From Desulfolutivibrio sulfoxidireducens (GTDB lineage: Bacteria > Desulfobacterota > Desulfovibrionia > Desulfovibrionales > Desulfovibrionaceae), in assembly GCF_013376475.1 (NCBI RefSeq), contig NZ_CP045508.1, positions 124,001 to 188,000 on the forward strand: 64,000 bases of DNA, read 5' to 3'. A program made the position numbers and the translations under genes. The notes below the pieces were generated by a model. It did no database searches. It had not been told where the DNA came from and saw nothing but the letters and a program-made list of their open reading frames with translations. Shown piece after piece: positions 17,996-26,579 of this stretch (its first letter is position 1; each line of letters begins with the position of its first letter).

Positions 17996-19645
17996 CTACC
18001 TATCCAGCCTGAATCGCGACATCCTGTCGATGAAGTCGCATTCTTTGCCGTAAAGGTGTTGTTCAACCCGGATGTGGTCAGCAAAGTTCAGATTCAAGTC
18101 TGTCGTTGAAGCATACGCGGGCCACTCCGCCAGGCCCGGCCCGTTGGGGTCGCCGGTGCGGGCGAAATTCACCCAGTAGGCCATCATCAGGCGGGAGAGG
18201 GTCCTGTCCGCGTCCGTGTAGCCGTCGGCCGGGTTCATGTCGCCGAACACGTAGGCCAGGTCTACGCCGTGGAACGCGCCCAGCTCCCGGGCCCTGGCCG
18301 TGTCCGGGCGCCTGGTGAAGCGGTACAGCCATGCCTTGACGCCGGTCCGCTCCAGGGCGCGCGCCTCGTAGTGCGCGGGTTGGGCGTTCACGGCCACGGT
18401 GATGAACCGGTCGATGGCTCCGTACACGTCCGCGTCCGCCGGGGCGGGGAACATGGCCAGGGCGTCCTTCCACTGTTCGCCGAAGCGGGCCTTCAGGAAC
18501 GCCTCGTATTTCGCCGTGGTCAGGTTCTTCTCCCCGCGCAGGTAGGTGGTCCCCTCGTTGCCGGTGCTGCCCATGATCATGGGCACATGCCCCGCCTTGG
18601 CGTCGGCCAGGGCGGCGGCAGGATCCCGAGGCAGCGCCACGCCGTCGAAGACCGGGGCGAAGAAGAGGCCGTCCGCGAAGATGCTGGTCTGCGTGTCGGC
18701 GGCCCGCAGCGCCTCCTCGGCGGACTTGGCCCGCATGCAGGCGAGTTCGTCCGCCTGTCCGGCGCAGCCGAGCCGCCGGGAGAGCTCCCGGCCCATTTCC
18801 GACACCGCCTTGGCGTCGCCGTTGAAGGCTGGGCTCAGGTACTCGGACCCGATGATGGGGCCGCCGCTCTGGGCGATGGCCCGCTTGAAGAGGCCAGCAG
18901 CCAGCGGGCTTAGCGTCAACAGGGACACGGAGCGGGATCCGGCGGATTGGCCGAAGATGGTCACGTTGTCCGGATCGCCGCCACAGGCCGCAATGTTTCG
19001 CCTGACCCAGCGAAGCGCCTCAATCTGGTCCAGCAGGCCATAATTTCCGCCTCCACCTGCTTCCGACTCGGCCATCAGGCCTGGATGGACCAGGAACCCC
19101 AAGGGACCAAGGCGGTAGTTGACCGTGACCGCCACGACGCCCTGCCGGGCCAGCTCGCTTCCCGCGTACTCCGGCTGCGAGGACGCCCCGAAGGTGAATC
19201 CGCCGCCGTGAATCCACACCATCACGGGGAGCTTTCCGTTGACCTCGCGCACGGGGGCGAACACGTTCAGGGTAAGGCAATCCTCGGAGGAGCCGTTTCC
19301 CAGCGGTCCGGTCTGGGCGCAGGCGGGGCCGTACGCGGTCGCGTCTCGAACGCCTTCCCAGGGGCGCGGCGGTTTTGGCGCTTTCCAGCGAAGATCGCCT
19401 GTGGGGGGCTGCGCGTACGGGATGCCAAGAAAGACCCGCACGTCCCCGGCGATCCGGCCCGAGACGGGTCCGCTGTCCAGGTTGATGGTTGTTTCAAAAT
19501 CCCCCGCCGCGCCGACAGGCAGGGCGGCGGACAGAAGACCGAGAAGAAGGGCCGCAGCTGCGAGTCCCAACCTTCCGGCGGCGGATAGGCCGCGAGCGTC
19601 CCTGGGCGGCTTTGAATCGGCGTTTTTTGGCGCGCGTCTCATCAT
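17996..19645 (-). CDS. exported type B carboxylesterase
   Basis: The 549-residue product has a long Ala/Leu-rich signal peptide (about 25-47) and a full type B carboxylesterase domain: RVFLGIPYAQPP, EDCLTLNVFAP, the oxyanion loop WIHGGGF, nucleophile elbow IFGQSAGS (Ser234), GNEG with the acidic residue, and the histidine in GAFHGVDLAYVFG. All triad elements are present, so it should hydrolyse carboxylic esters in the periplasm or outside. Its start overlaps the stop of the upstream lipoprotein gene by four bases (ATGA), indicating coupled translation. It belongs to a different hydrolase branch from its four hydrolase neighbours, which suggests a multi-enzyme degradation set. Confidence 0.92.
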   Translation of the reverse strand: MMRRAPKNADSKPPRDARGLSAAGRLGLAAAALLLGLLSAALPVGAAGDFETTINLDSGPVSGRIAGDVRVFLGIPYAQPPTGDLRWKAPKPPRPWEGVRDATAYGPACAQTGPLGNGSSEDCLTLNVFAPVREVNGKLPVMVWIHGGGFTFGASSQPEYAGSELARQGVVAVTVNYRLGPLGFLVHPGLMAESEAGGGGNYGLLDQIEALRWVRRNIAACGGDPDNVTIFGQSAGSRSVSLLTLSPLAAGLFKRAIAQSGGPIIGSEYLSPAFNGDAKAVSEMGRELSRRLGCAGQADELACMRAKSAEEALRAADTQTSIFADGLFFAPVFDGVALPRDPAAALADAKAGHVPMIMGSTGNEGTTYLRGEKNLTTAKYEAFLKARFGEQWKDALAMFPAPADADVYGAIDRFITVAVNAQPAHYEARALERTGVKAWLYRFTRRPDTARARELGAFHGVDLAYVFGDMNPADGYTDADRTLSRLMMAYWVNFARTGDPNGPGLAEWPAYASTTDLNLNFADHIRVEQHLYGKECDFIDRMSRFRLDR

Positions 19646-20769
19646 TGCACCGGAATTGTGAGTTGGGGCGGCAGGGTGGCGTTTTTCTCCTCCATCAGGG
19701 TGAAGGCCAGCATGAGGAAAGAGAACACCCGTTTGGCCAGGATATCGCGGTCATCGACCCAGAACCAGTGTCCGTGGAAGGAGATGGCCGCAAAGGCGTC
19801 CAGGGGCCTCACGCCGCCGCTGTGCACGGCCACGGGGTCCAGGATGTCCGAGCCCGGCGAATCTTTGATGGAAGGCAAGGCGCGGCGCGAGTCGATGTCC
19901 TCGGCGGGAATGTCCACCCGCGCAGCCACGGACGCCAGGATCTGCATGAGGGAGAACGCCTGTATGGCGATCTGGCGTCGGTTCTCGACCTCCGGGTCGA
20001 TGGTGATTTCATATTCATAGACTGCCGGGTCCAGGTGCAGGATATCCCGCAACTCCGATATCAGAGCGGCCACTTCGGGCGAGGGCCGCTTGCCGCCCAA
20101 CATCAGGTACATGCGTCCTTCCCTGCTGTTCTGGCCGTGTTCGACCCTGACGCGCACGGCGCTCTCCAGTTGCAGTTGCGAGATGATTTCCACAGTCCGC
20201 TTGAATCCCTCTTGGGCCGGGACGTTGCCCGAAGCGGTGAGGGTGGCGTTGCGCAGTCCGTTTATGGACCGCACGCCCAGGTTGAACAGGAATTTCGCCG
20301 AAATGCCGGTATCCAGCCCCATCATGATGTTTCGCACCGGCAGCGCGGACATGACTCCCAGGCGGAAAGAGGCGCCGGTCATGGGCTTGTAGGTGATTGT
20401 CGGGCGGTCGGTGTAGCGGGCGCTTGCACCGAATTCCAGTTTGCTGAAGTTGCTCAGCACGGGGTTATTGTTGTCGGTAATCAGGGTGGGGCCGTTGTAC
20501 AAGGTGCGCGAGAAGCCGACGCTGCCGCCGGTTTCCATGGAATAGCCGGCCACGATGTCGCCCACGTCCATGAAGAAGATGGGCTCCGCATAGCGGACTT
20601 TCACGATGTTGAGCAGTATCTGACGTTTCCAGGATTCCGTGTACGAGGCGATATAGTCGGTGCGGTCCTGGAGCATCCGTCTCGGTCCGATGGAGCCGCA
20701 GCCCGCGGACGTCGCCGCGGCCACAAGGAGCATGATGCAGGCGGCCTTGCCGCGCCAACGGGTTTTCAT
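19642..20769 (-). CDS. exported lipoprotein of unknown function
   Basis: The first 25 residues form a lipoprotein signal ending in SAGC. The remaining roughly 350 residues are soluble, with KRQILLNIVKVRYAEPIFFMDVGDI near the start and no catalytic motif that I recognise. Similar short motifs are seen in poorly described outer-membrane-associated lipoproteins of proteobacteria, but I cannot name the family. It is locked into the hydrolase block by a four-base overlap with the carboxylesterase start. It is the only non-enzyme in the block, so a role in anchoring or substrate delivery is possible. That role is speculation. Confidence 0.75.
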   Translation of the reverse strand: MKTRWRGKAACIMLLVAAATSAGCGSIGPRRMLQDRTDYIASYTESWKRQILLNIVKVRYAEPIFFMDVGDIVAGYSMETGGSVGFSRTLYNGPTLITDNNNPVLSNFSKLEFGASARYTDRPTITYKPMTGASFRLGVMSALPVRNIMMGLDTGISAKFLFNLGVRSINGLRNATLTASGNVPAQEGFKRTVEIISQLQLESAVRVRVEHGQNSREGRMYLMLGGKRPSPEVAALISELRDILHLDPAVYEYEITIDPEVENRRQIAIQAFSLMQILASVAARVDIPAEDIDSRRALPSIKDSPGSDILDPVAVHSGGVRPLDAFAAISFHGHWFWVDDRDILAKRVFSFLMLAFTLMEEKNATLPPQLTIPVQ

Positions 20770-20847
20770 TGCTGTGTCCTTCTGGTCCTTGACCTGCGGC
20801 TGGCGGCGCGCCCGGATCGATGGCGCGCCGTTCGGAGGGAACCGCCG

Positions 20848-22155
20848 TTACTTCTTGAACACGCCGTCGAGCCAGTCGAAGACCACCTGGGCCACCACGC
20901 TGCGGTTCTCCATGACGCAGTGGTTGGACGCGCCCTCGTTGAGCGGCGTGACCACCAGCTTCTTCATGGGGTTGGCCAGCCCGTCGATGCAGAGCTTTTG
21001 CTGCCGCTTGGTCTCGTCGCTGGAGTATTCTCCCTCGCCCACCAGCGAGAGGGCGGGCGCGGTCACCTTGGCGGGCTCGAAGCTGAAGCCCCTGTTGGCC
21101 TCCACCAGGCCGGGAACGTTATCCATGGGCACGCCCCAGCGCCAGGCCACGATCTTCACCGTGTTGCCGTGGAAGCTGGTGAACGTGGCGACCTTCTCGG
21201 GCGTGGCCGTGACCACGGGGGTCATGCTGGCAAACAGGGGGTAGGCGTCCACCACGCAGGCGTTCATGATCACGGCCTTGATGCGCGGGTCATGCTGGGC
21301 CGCCTGGGGCGCGAAACCGCCGCCGCCGGAGATGCCGAACACGGCCAGCCGGGCGGGGTCGACGTCCTTTCGGGCGAGGGCGTAGTCTACGGCCTTTTCC
21401 ACCGCGTGGTGCATCTCCGGCCTGAAGGTCTTGCCCTCAAGCGGCAGGATGCCCTGGCCCGGCATATCCAGGGTCATGAAGTTGTAGCCGCGCTCGATGG
21501 CCTGGGGCATGATGTAGAAGATCAGATCCTCGGCGAAGGTCTCGCCGCCGCCCAGCATGAGCAGCGTCTTGCGGGGCTTGCCGTCCTTGGCGGCCTTGCG
21601 GAAGTAGCCGGGCAGCATGGCGCCCTCGAAGGGTATCTCGAAGTATTCGAGCGGCGGATCGAGAAGCTTGCCTGCCTGCTTCATCACCTCGCGCGATTTG
21701 ATTGCGGTCTGTTTCAGGCGCGGGTCGTCGGGCATCATGGCCAGGAGGCCGAAGCGGTAATAGTTGGAGGCGCGCATGAGCTGCTCGCGGGCGCTTATCG
21801 CGTTCCCGCCCTCCAGCGATTTCAGGCCTCTTGCCTCCACCCTGGCCGCCATCTTGAGCCACTCGTCCTGCCAGCTGGCCGCGTCTCCATCCTTGATGTT
21901 GGCCGCCACGTAGAACGCCTCGCCGGTCTCGGCCCCGCCGTTGCTGATGGAACCGAGCACCACGGATCCGAAGGTGAAGTCCATGTCCGGATCCTGAAAG
22001 TGGTAGCGCACGTAAGGCGCGTGCATGTCGAATTCTTTCTGCGCCTTCTGCCCGGCGTCGTTCTTGGCTGAAATATTGGACCGTTCGGCCGTGCACGAAA
22101 TCAGGAGGGCCGAAATAAGCAGGACGCCTGCCGCCCATACGCAACGCTTCTTCAT
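20848..22155 (-). CDS. exported alpha/beta-hydrolase lipoprotein, first gene of the block
   Basis: The protein (435 aa) starts with a lipoprotein signal ending in LLISC, then the family cap with NIKDGDAASWQDEW. The hydrolase core contains LGGGETFAEDL, LDMPGQG, the nucleophile elbow FGISGGGG (Ser276) and the late histidine in SNHCVMENRS. It is a paralogue of the last gene of the block and of the gene at 34637. The ATG is preceded by AAGGAGT at ideal spacing. A perfect inverted repeat lies in its 5' region and may control the whole block. Substrate unknown. Confidence 0.87.
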   Translation of the reverse strand: MKKRCVWAAGVLLISALLISCTAERSNISAKNDAGQKAQKEFDMHAPYVRYHFQDPDMDFTFGSVVLGSISNGGAETGEAFYVAANIKDGDAASWQDEWLKMAARVEARGLKSLEGGNAISAREQLMRASNYYRFGLLAMMPDDPRLKQTAIKSREVMKQAGKLLDPPLEYFEIPFEGAMLPGYFRKAAKDGKPRKTLLMLGGGETFAEDLIFYIMPQAIERGYNFMTLDMPGQGILPLEGKTFRPEMHHAVEKAVDYALARKDVDPARLAVFGISGGGGFAPQAAQHDPRIKAVIMNACVVDAYPLFASMTPVVTATPEKVATFTSFHGNTVKIVAWRWGVPMDNVPGLVEANRGFSFEPAKVTAPALSLVGEGEYSSDETKRQQKLCIDGLANPMKKLVVTPLNEGASNHCVMENRSVVAQVVFDWLDGVFKK

Positions 22156-22189
22156 GGTGGGACTCCTTCACGGGAGAGGATTGTGGACC

Positions 22190-22227
22190 GAATCCAGAAC
22201 AGCAGCATGATCTTTCATTCTGGATTC
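22190..22227. promoter_or_regulatory. perfect 10-bp inverted repeat upstream of the hydrolase block
   Basis: GAATCCAGAA and TTCTGGATTC are separated by 18 bases, 35-72 bp upstream of the first hydrolase ATG. The half-site spacing (28 bp centre to centre) could suit a large dimeric activator or a leader stem-loop. A loose sigma70-like pair TTGTCA-N17-TTATCG lies further upstream on the same strand. The STAND-BTAD regulator is one candidate ligand, without direct evidence. Confidence 0.45.
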
Positions 22228-22334
22228 AAGGCGTGCAGCGATAACCATAGCAGGTTGCCGCTGACAAAAACCTGACAACAGGGTCGCTTCCGACAACGTG
22301 GTGAAAATATTTCCGCCGTTGAGTTGATAATCGG

Positions 22335-22770
22335 TCACGCCGTCTGCGGCGATATTTGCGTGAGTTCGATCTCGTTGGGCTGGAGGCTGCGTTCGGCCAT
22401 GACCTCGACCTGCATGTAGCGGCTTTGGAGTCTCCATTCGTCCTTTTGCTCCAGGCGAATGGCCCCGATGAGCCGGATGATGGACTGCTCGTCAGGGAAA
22501 ACGCCCGTCACGTTCGCCCGTCACGGGACTTCCTTGTTCAATCTTTCAAGGGTATTGGCTCTGCGTAGCTTGAGCAGGCGCTGGGCCGGGAAAGTGAAGT
22601 GCGCCAGCGCGTCGAGCTCGGTTTCGTCCATAAAGGCTGCAAGCTTCGGCCAGCGTCCTCGAAGCTGGTCGGCCACGTCTGGCTCGCGCTGACCGTGTCC
22701 GGCTGGAGGAAGGCTTGCCGAAGCGCGGCGGAGATCATGGCGCGCTGTCCCTTGGGCGCCCCATGTATAT
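22335..22770 (-). pseudogene. IS256-family (mutator-type) transposase remnant
   Basis: Reading the reverse strand gives PKGQRAMISAALRQAF, then after a one-base frame change VADQLRGRWPKLAAFMDETE, NTLERLNKEV, and after an in-frame TGA FPDEQSIIRLIGAI and LEQKDEWRLQSRYM to a stop. This is the C-terminal third of an IS256-type transposase in correct order, broken by one frameshift and one stop. The N-terminal two thirds are missing, and the break falls next to the repeated segment that carries attachment-site copy 2. Confidence 0.85.
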
Positions 22771-22772
22771 CG

Positions 22773-22946
22773 CCGGGCAAACCCTGGTCCACACGACTGT
22801 CCACATCACGTGTGGCGCCTCTGTACTCTCTGGCGCGTGGGGATCGAAAAAAATCAAAGTATATGAGGGTGTTTGAAAAAGTGTTTGAGTCTGCTCTGCC
22901 CCTTTCACGCCGGTAACAGGGGTTCAAATCCCCTTGGGGACGCCAA
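22773..22946 (+). repeat. long direct repeat, copy A (right end of island segment 1)
   Basis: About 174 bases beginning CCGGGCAAACCCTGG and ending with the tRNA-Glu 3' segment recur almost unchanged at 32623-32795. The differences are a handful of substitutions and a one-base indel. The shared part in front of the tRNA segment is not found near the tRNA-Glu gene itself, so it belongs to the inserted elements. Confidence 0.88.
22901..22946 (+). repeat. attachment-site core, copy 2
   Basis: This is identical to 9163-9208. The 5' half of the tRNA is absent, so it is not a tRNA gene. It marks the junction between the two island segments. Confidence 0.9.
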
Positions 22947-22953
22947 GTATTTC

Positions 22954-22990
22954 AGCGGTTTACGGCAACCACGTAAGCCGCTTTTTCTTT
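22954..22990 (+). terminator. rho-independent terminator after att copy 2
   Basis: An 11-bp stem (AGCGGTTTACG / CGTAAGCCGCT, one G-T pair) with a seven-base loop is followed by TTTTTCTTT. It probably derives from a terminator that once followed a tRNA at this junction. The rest of the stretch up to the IS3 element (about 260 bp) is AT-rich and shows no gene. Confidence 0.75.
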
Positions 22991-23287
22991 GGTCCACATC
23001 TTGTCCACATCCCGTCCCCTGACGCCAGTTCAAAATGGCCTGTGTCCTGCGCGACTAAGGATTCGTTTCCGATGGTGTGCAAGGCCATATTGCAATTTCC
23101 ATCATTACTTTTCAAAGTGACAGATTTTTTATCAGTTTAAAAAAGCAAAATAGTTTACGTACAAAAGAATGAAAAATGGCCATACCCGTGAACGATCAAG
23201 TTGCTGCATTTGTATTGAGCAGAAGACCCCCCGAGGGTAAATCACCGACGCCTGCGTGGAGTTGCCCCCGCTAAACCGGACACCAGT

Positions 23288-24217
23288 TTAAGAACGTTGG
23301 CCACGCCCCGCCGCCGTCCGGCCGCCTCCGACGAGCTCGTTGGCGGCCCATTCTCGGCGGCGGGCCGTCGGCTTACTCCGCAGTGACTCGCCAGCAACAC
23401 ACATCCGTATGAACTCACGAGGCGACATCATCTTCAGCCCTTTGTGCGGATGGATTTCGTTGTAATCCTCGAACCATGCCGCAAGCTGGCTCAGGACGGT
23501 CCGGGCATCTGGACGATCGTTGACGTACACGTAATCGCGTTTGAAGGTCTTCACGAACGCCTCGGCCATGCCGTTGCTCTCCGGGCTTCTGACCGGGGTG
23601 AACCTGCTAACCAGGCCCAGCCAGGACGCAAATTCCACAGTCTCCTTGGCCGTGAAGCAGGAGCCGTTGTCGGTCAGCCACTCCAAACGGTGCGGCGCAT
23701 GGCTCGTCCCGAATCGTTTCTCCACGCATTCCAGCATCATATCCCGCACCATGGCGCCGGAGATGCCCCCTGTCGCGGCCACAAAGCCGATGATTTCCCT
23801 ATCGCAGCAATCCAGGGCGAACGCCACCCTGACCTTCTCGCTGTTCAAGCATCCAATCTCGAAAGCATCAGCACACCAGCGCAGATTGCTCCGCAGCATG
23901 ATGACCTTGCCATCATGAGACCGCTCTGGACGCTTGCCGGTGTGCCTGGCCAAAAGCAGGCCGTAAAGGCGCATGATCCGATACACGCGCTTGTGGTTCA
24001 CCCGTGCCTGCCCCAGTTCCACGAGACGCCGGTTCAGCAGGGCGCACACTCGCCGGTAGCCGTAGGTCAGCCGACCATCGACGATCTCACGGATCAAAGG
24101 CAGCAGGACTTCGTCCTGGGCCTTGGAATAACGGAGAGGGCGATTCCTTGGGCCGGTCGCCAGTCGTTCGGACAACTGCGAACGGGCCACGTCGAACGCC
24201 TCCGCCACCCGTTTCAC
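23288..24217 (-). CDS. IS3-family transposase OrfB (DDE integrase core)
   Basis: This 309-residue protein has an HTH_21-like N-terminus (LTYGYRRVCALLNR) and an rve catalytic core with the acidic residues in RWCADAFEI, WLTDNGSCF and SPESNGMAEAFVKTF. It starts at GTG within a GTGA overlap with orfA, and GAGGAGG lies just upstream. It may therefore be made separately by coupling as well as by a -1 frameshift fusion. It catalyses cleavage and strand transfer of the element. The gene is intact. Confidence 0.95.
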   Translation of the reverse strand: MKRVAEAFDVARSQLSERLATGPRNRPLRYSKAQDEVLLPLIREIVDGRLTYGYRRVCALLNRRLVELGQARVNHKRVYRIMRLYGLLLARHTGKRPERSHDGKVIMLRSNLRWCADAFEIGCLNSEKVRVAFALDCCDREIIGFVAATGGISGAMVRDMMLECVEKRFGTSHAPHRLEWLTDNGSCFTAKETVEFASWLGLVSRFTPVRSPESNGMAEAFVKTFKRDYVYVNDRPDARTVLSQLAAWFEDYNEIHPHKGLKMMSPREFIRMCVAGESLRSKPTARRREWAANELVGGGRTAAGRGQRS

Positions 24218-24612
24218 AGGAAATCCTCCTCGAAAGGCAACGGCGTGCGCGATATCAGTTTTTTTTCGCGCGCGATCTTGATGCCTTCCTTGAGAATTTC
24301 CACCTCCATGGTCTTCTTGCCCAGGAGTCGTTCCAGCTCGCGAACCCGCTTCTTGAGAGCACGAGCCTCCGAAGCGCTGACCACTTGGTCGTCCGCCTGT
24401 ACAGCCACCTTGCCGCCCTCGCTCATGAGCTTCCTCCAGTGGAAGAGCTGGTTTGGTGCGATGCCGTGCTTGCGGGCGACGTACGAGACGCTCATCCCTG
24501 GCAGGGACGACTCCTCCACGATCCGAAGCTTCTCCGACAATGGCCAGCGCCGACGCTGGACCTCGTTGACCAACTCGACCGTGGCGAACTCGTTAGCACT
24601 ATGTCTGGACAT
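24214..24612 (-). CDS. IS3-family transposase OrfA (helix-turn-helix)
   Basis: This 132-residue protein has the HTH_Tnp_1 domain (RWPLSEKLRIVEE, SVSYVARKHGIAPNQLFHWRK) that binds the terminal repeats. A leucine-zipper-like coiled coil follows (KKRVRELERLLGKKTMEVEILKE split over about 25 residues), which mediates multimerisation. It precedes and overlaps orfB as usual for the family. Confidence 0.95.
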   Translation of the reverse strand: MSRHSANEFATVELVNEVQRRRWPLSEKLRIVEESSLPGMSVSYVARKHGIAPNQLFHWRKLMSEGGKVAVQADDQVVSASEARALKKRVRELERLLGKKTMEVEILKEGIKIAREKKLISRTPLPFEEDFL

Positions 24613-24676
24613 ACCTCTAGACCTATCTCCTAGGTTGAAGAGGGTGTCCGGTCGAATTGGGGGCTACTCCACTGCG

Positions 24677-25194
24677 ACTTCCTCATACAAAATACTTATA
24701 CTCGCTGGGGCAAGCTCTCCTGCAGGAGGTACCGGGGGATGATTTTTGGGGCCGTCGCCTGCCCATGCCCCCCCTGGAAGTGACCCCTCACCCCACATCA
24801 CTACCTAATTTTGCAATAAATTTAAATAGTTATCTGCAAAGGGAGAGGGAGTGGCCCCCGGGGGTATTCCCCCCTTTTGAAATGGTTTTTGGGGACCGAT
24901 TTGGGGGGGCAGTGGGCGGACCCAGGGGGGATATACCCACCCCTCACTTCCTCACTTTTCCTCTACCAAGTTAGATAAAAATATTAAAATTATTAATTTT
25001 TTTGGTAGTGAGTTTGGGGGTGAGCCCGGTGCAGGACTCACCCCCGGTGCGGCGTCAGGACAGCTGGAAGGGATTATGTCGGGCCGATACTGGCGCTATC
25101 GGTGAGGAGGGCGTGGGCGTCAGATCAAGTCCCAACTTGACCTCGAACACCTTGCGCGGGATACAATAAGCCTTCTCGACTTTCGGTGTAGCCT
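24677..25194. other. 518-bp non-coding stretch with G/C runs and imperfect inverted repeats
   Basis: No convincing gene is seen. The base pattern differs from everything around it: long runs of G or C (for example seven G in a row near 24905) alternate with AT-only blocks (24965-25005). TCACTACC near 24797 reappears inverted as GGTAGTGA near 25005, with similar C-rich flanks. A tight hairpin GGGGGTGAG/CTCACCCCC occurs at about 25014-25043. It could be the end of a further mobile element or an origin-like region; function unknown. Confidence 0.45.
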
Positions 25195-26579
25195 TCAAGC
25201 TGCAATATCCCGTGATCTTTGATAAATTGTTTCTTGAAGGCCGAAATATAGGATTGCCTGGCCAAGAATCGCATCGGCCAAGGCCGCATAAATGTCCGTG
25301 GTGGCGGGGTCTTTCGGTGGTGTCTGGGCCATTGCCAGTTCGAGAATGCGTTTAAGGGATTCGAGGTAGGTCACATCGCGTATTTCTTCGCAGCAAGCAT
25401 GGAACAGAAGCCCCAGAGAGCGAGGATCGTCCAGCCGACGTTGTTCAAGGGCAAGGAAGATGTAGCGCATCAACACGATGGTGGAATGGGCGATGAGCGT
25501 GTCGAACCCCCTGGCTTGACTGCCCTTCTCCAGTTGCAGGAACTGTTTGGCGGTTCGGAAGAAGACCTCGATGTCCCAACGTTTGCCGTAGATGCGGACC
25601 ACCTCTTCGTCGGGCAGGTTGATGTCGGTAGTGAGCAGGGCCAACCAGTCCTTTTTCCGGCGGTCCCGGACGAGAACGATCCGAGCAGGTTCGCCGTCGT
25701 TTATGGCGACCACGACGCTGGAGAGGATTTTGGCTTGCCCCCGGCGCTTCTTGAGTGCGCGATAGATGCCGTCAAGGGAAAGACGCTTGCCCTGAAACCC
25801 GTATAGGATTTTAGGGGTTCTCTCGACCATGCAGAGGACCGGAATCAGGGGGCGCAGGGCCAAGATGATGGCGGGCATGCCGAACCAACTGTCCATGAGC
25901 AGATAGCGGGCCTTGACCCCGGCTTCAAGAGCGCGGCGCACCATGGGCGCGAGGAGGGCCGTGGATTTGGTCACGGCTTCCCGGCGGCGCTTGGCCCCGC
26001 AAGACCGCCTATCAAGATCCTTGGTGACGCCCTGGTAGCCGTTGCAGGGGTCGGTGGAAGAAAGAAGGGCGAAGTCCAGAGGAACCAGACTGGCGCCGTC
26101 CGACCAGGCCAGGGTCAGCATACGGAAGCCCCTGAGAAAACGATTCTCGCAGTGGTCGTAGAGCCTGGCGAGGAGTTCCACTTTCTTGGCCCTGGGCGAT
26201 GGATGGAGGTATCGTCCAGGATAAGCACGGTTTCGCGGTCGTCGCCGGTGAGCGCATCGAGCATGGCCGTGGCCTTTATGGCCACCATGAGGAGCAACCG
26301 TCTCCAACTGAAGCGGGATGAACCGAGGAAGTCGTAAACCGCATCCTTGCCGAATTCGCAAGAGTTGTTGCGGACGACACCCCGGAAGATGTTTTGCCCG
26401 AGAAACGGCAAGGCGAAAATCGTCATAAGCAAGATTCTCGGAGAAATACCTTTTCTTTTTGTAATGCCGCACCTTGCGGCAAGCCGTCTAAGGCTCAGTT
26501 TGTCGAAAAACAGGTCGATGCGATTTGCAATGCTTGCATCATTTGCTTGAAAAATTGGGGAAATCTCTGTACGTTGCAT
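25195..26579 (-). pseudogene. IS4-type DDE transposase interrupted by a frameshift
   Basis: The first part (from 26579) reads ISPRILLMTIFALPF and VLILDDTSIHR. The matching continuation AKKVELLARLYDH, YLLMDSWFG, YGKRWDIEVFF and the rest to the stop is in another frame. The switch falls at a CGCCCAGGGCC run near 26190-26205. Together the two frames give the expected length (about 460 residues) and the DDE residues. It is either an inactivated IS, a site of programmed frameshifting, or a sequencing slip in a C/G run. I could not define the terminal repeats. Confidence 0.82.

Larger units (their letters stand above)
23257..24671 (-). mobile_element. complete IS3-family (IS2-group-like) insertion sequence with 5-bp target duplication
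   Basis: The element is 1415 bp and is bounded by imperfect inverted repeats beginning TGGAGTTGCCCCC on the left and TGGAGTAGCCCCC on the reverse of the right end, both continuing to ACCGGACACC. It is flanked by the direct repeat CTGCG (23252-23256 and 24672-24676). The ends, duplication and both reading frames are intact, which suggests recent transposition. Confidence 0.93.

Noticed and set aside
19489-22071. An 860-codon forward frame across the hydrolase block
   Set aside because: It is antisense to three well-supported genes with catalytic motifs, has no domain, and its composition is typical of a shadow frame.
22901-22945. A second tRNA-Glu gene
   Set aside because: Only the 3' part is present; the D-arm and 5' acceptor strand are missing. 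The same holds for 32750. They are attachment-site copies.
24657-24974. A 105-residue forward protein in the G/C-run region
   Set aside because: Its composition follows homopolymer runs and it starts inside the IS3 terminal repeat. There is no motif or credible start signal.
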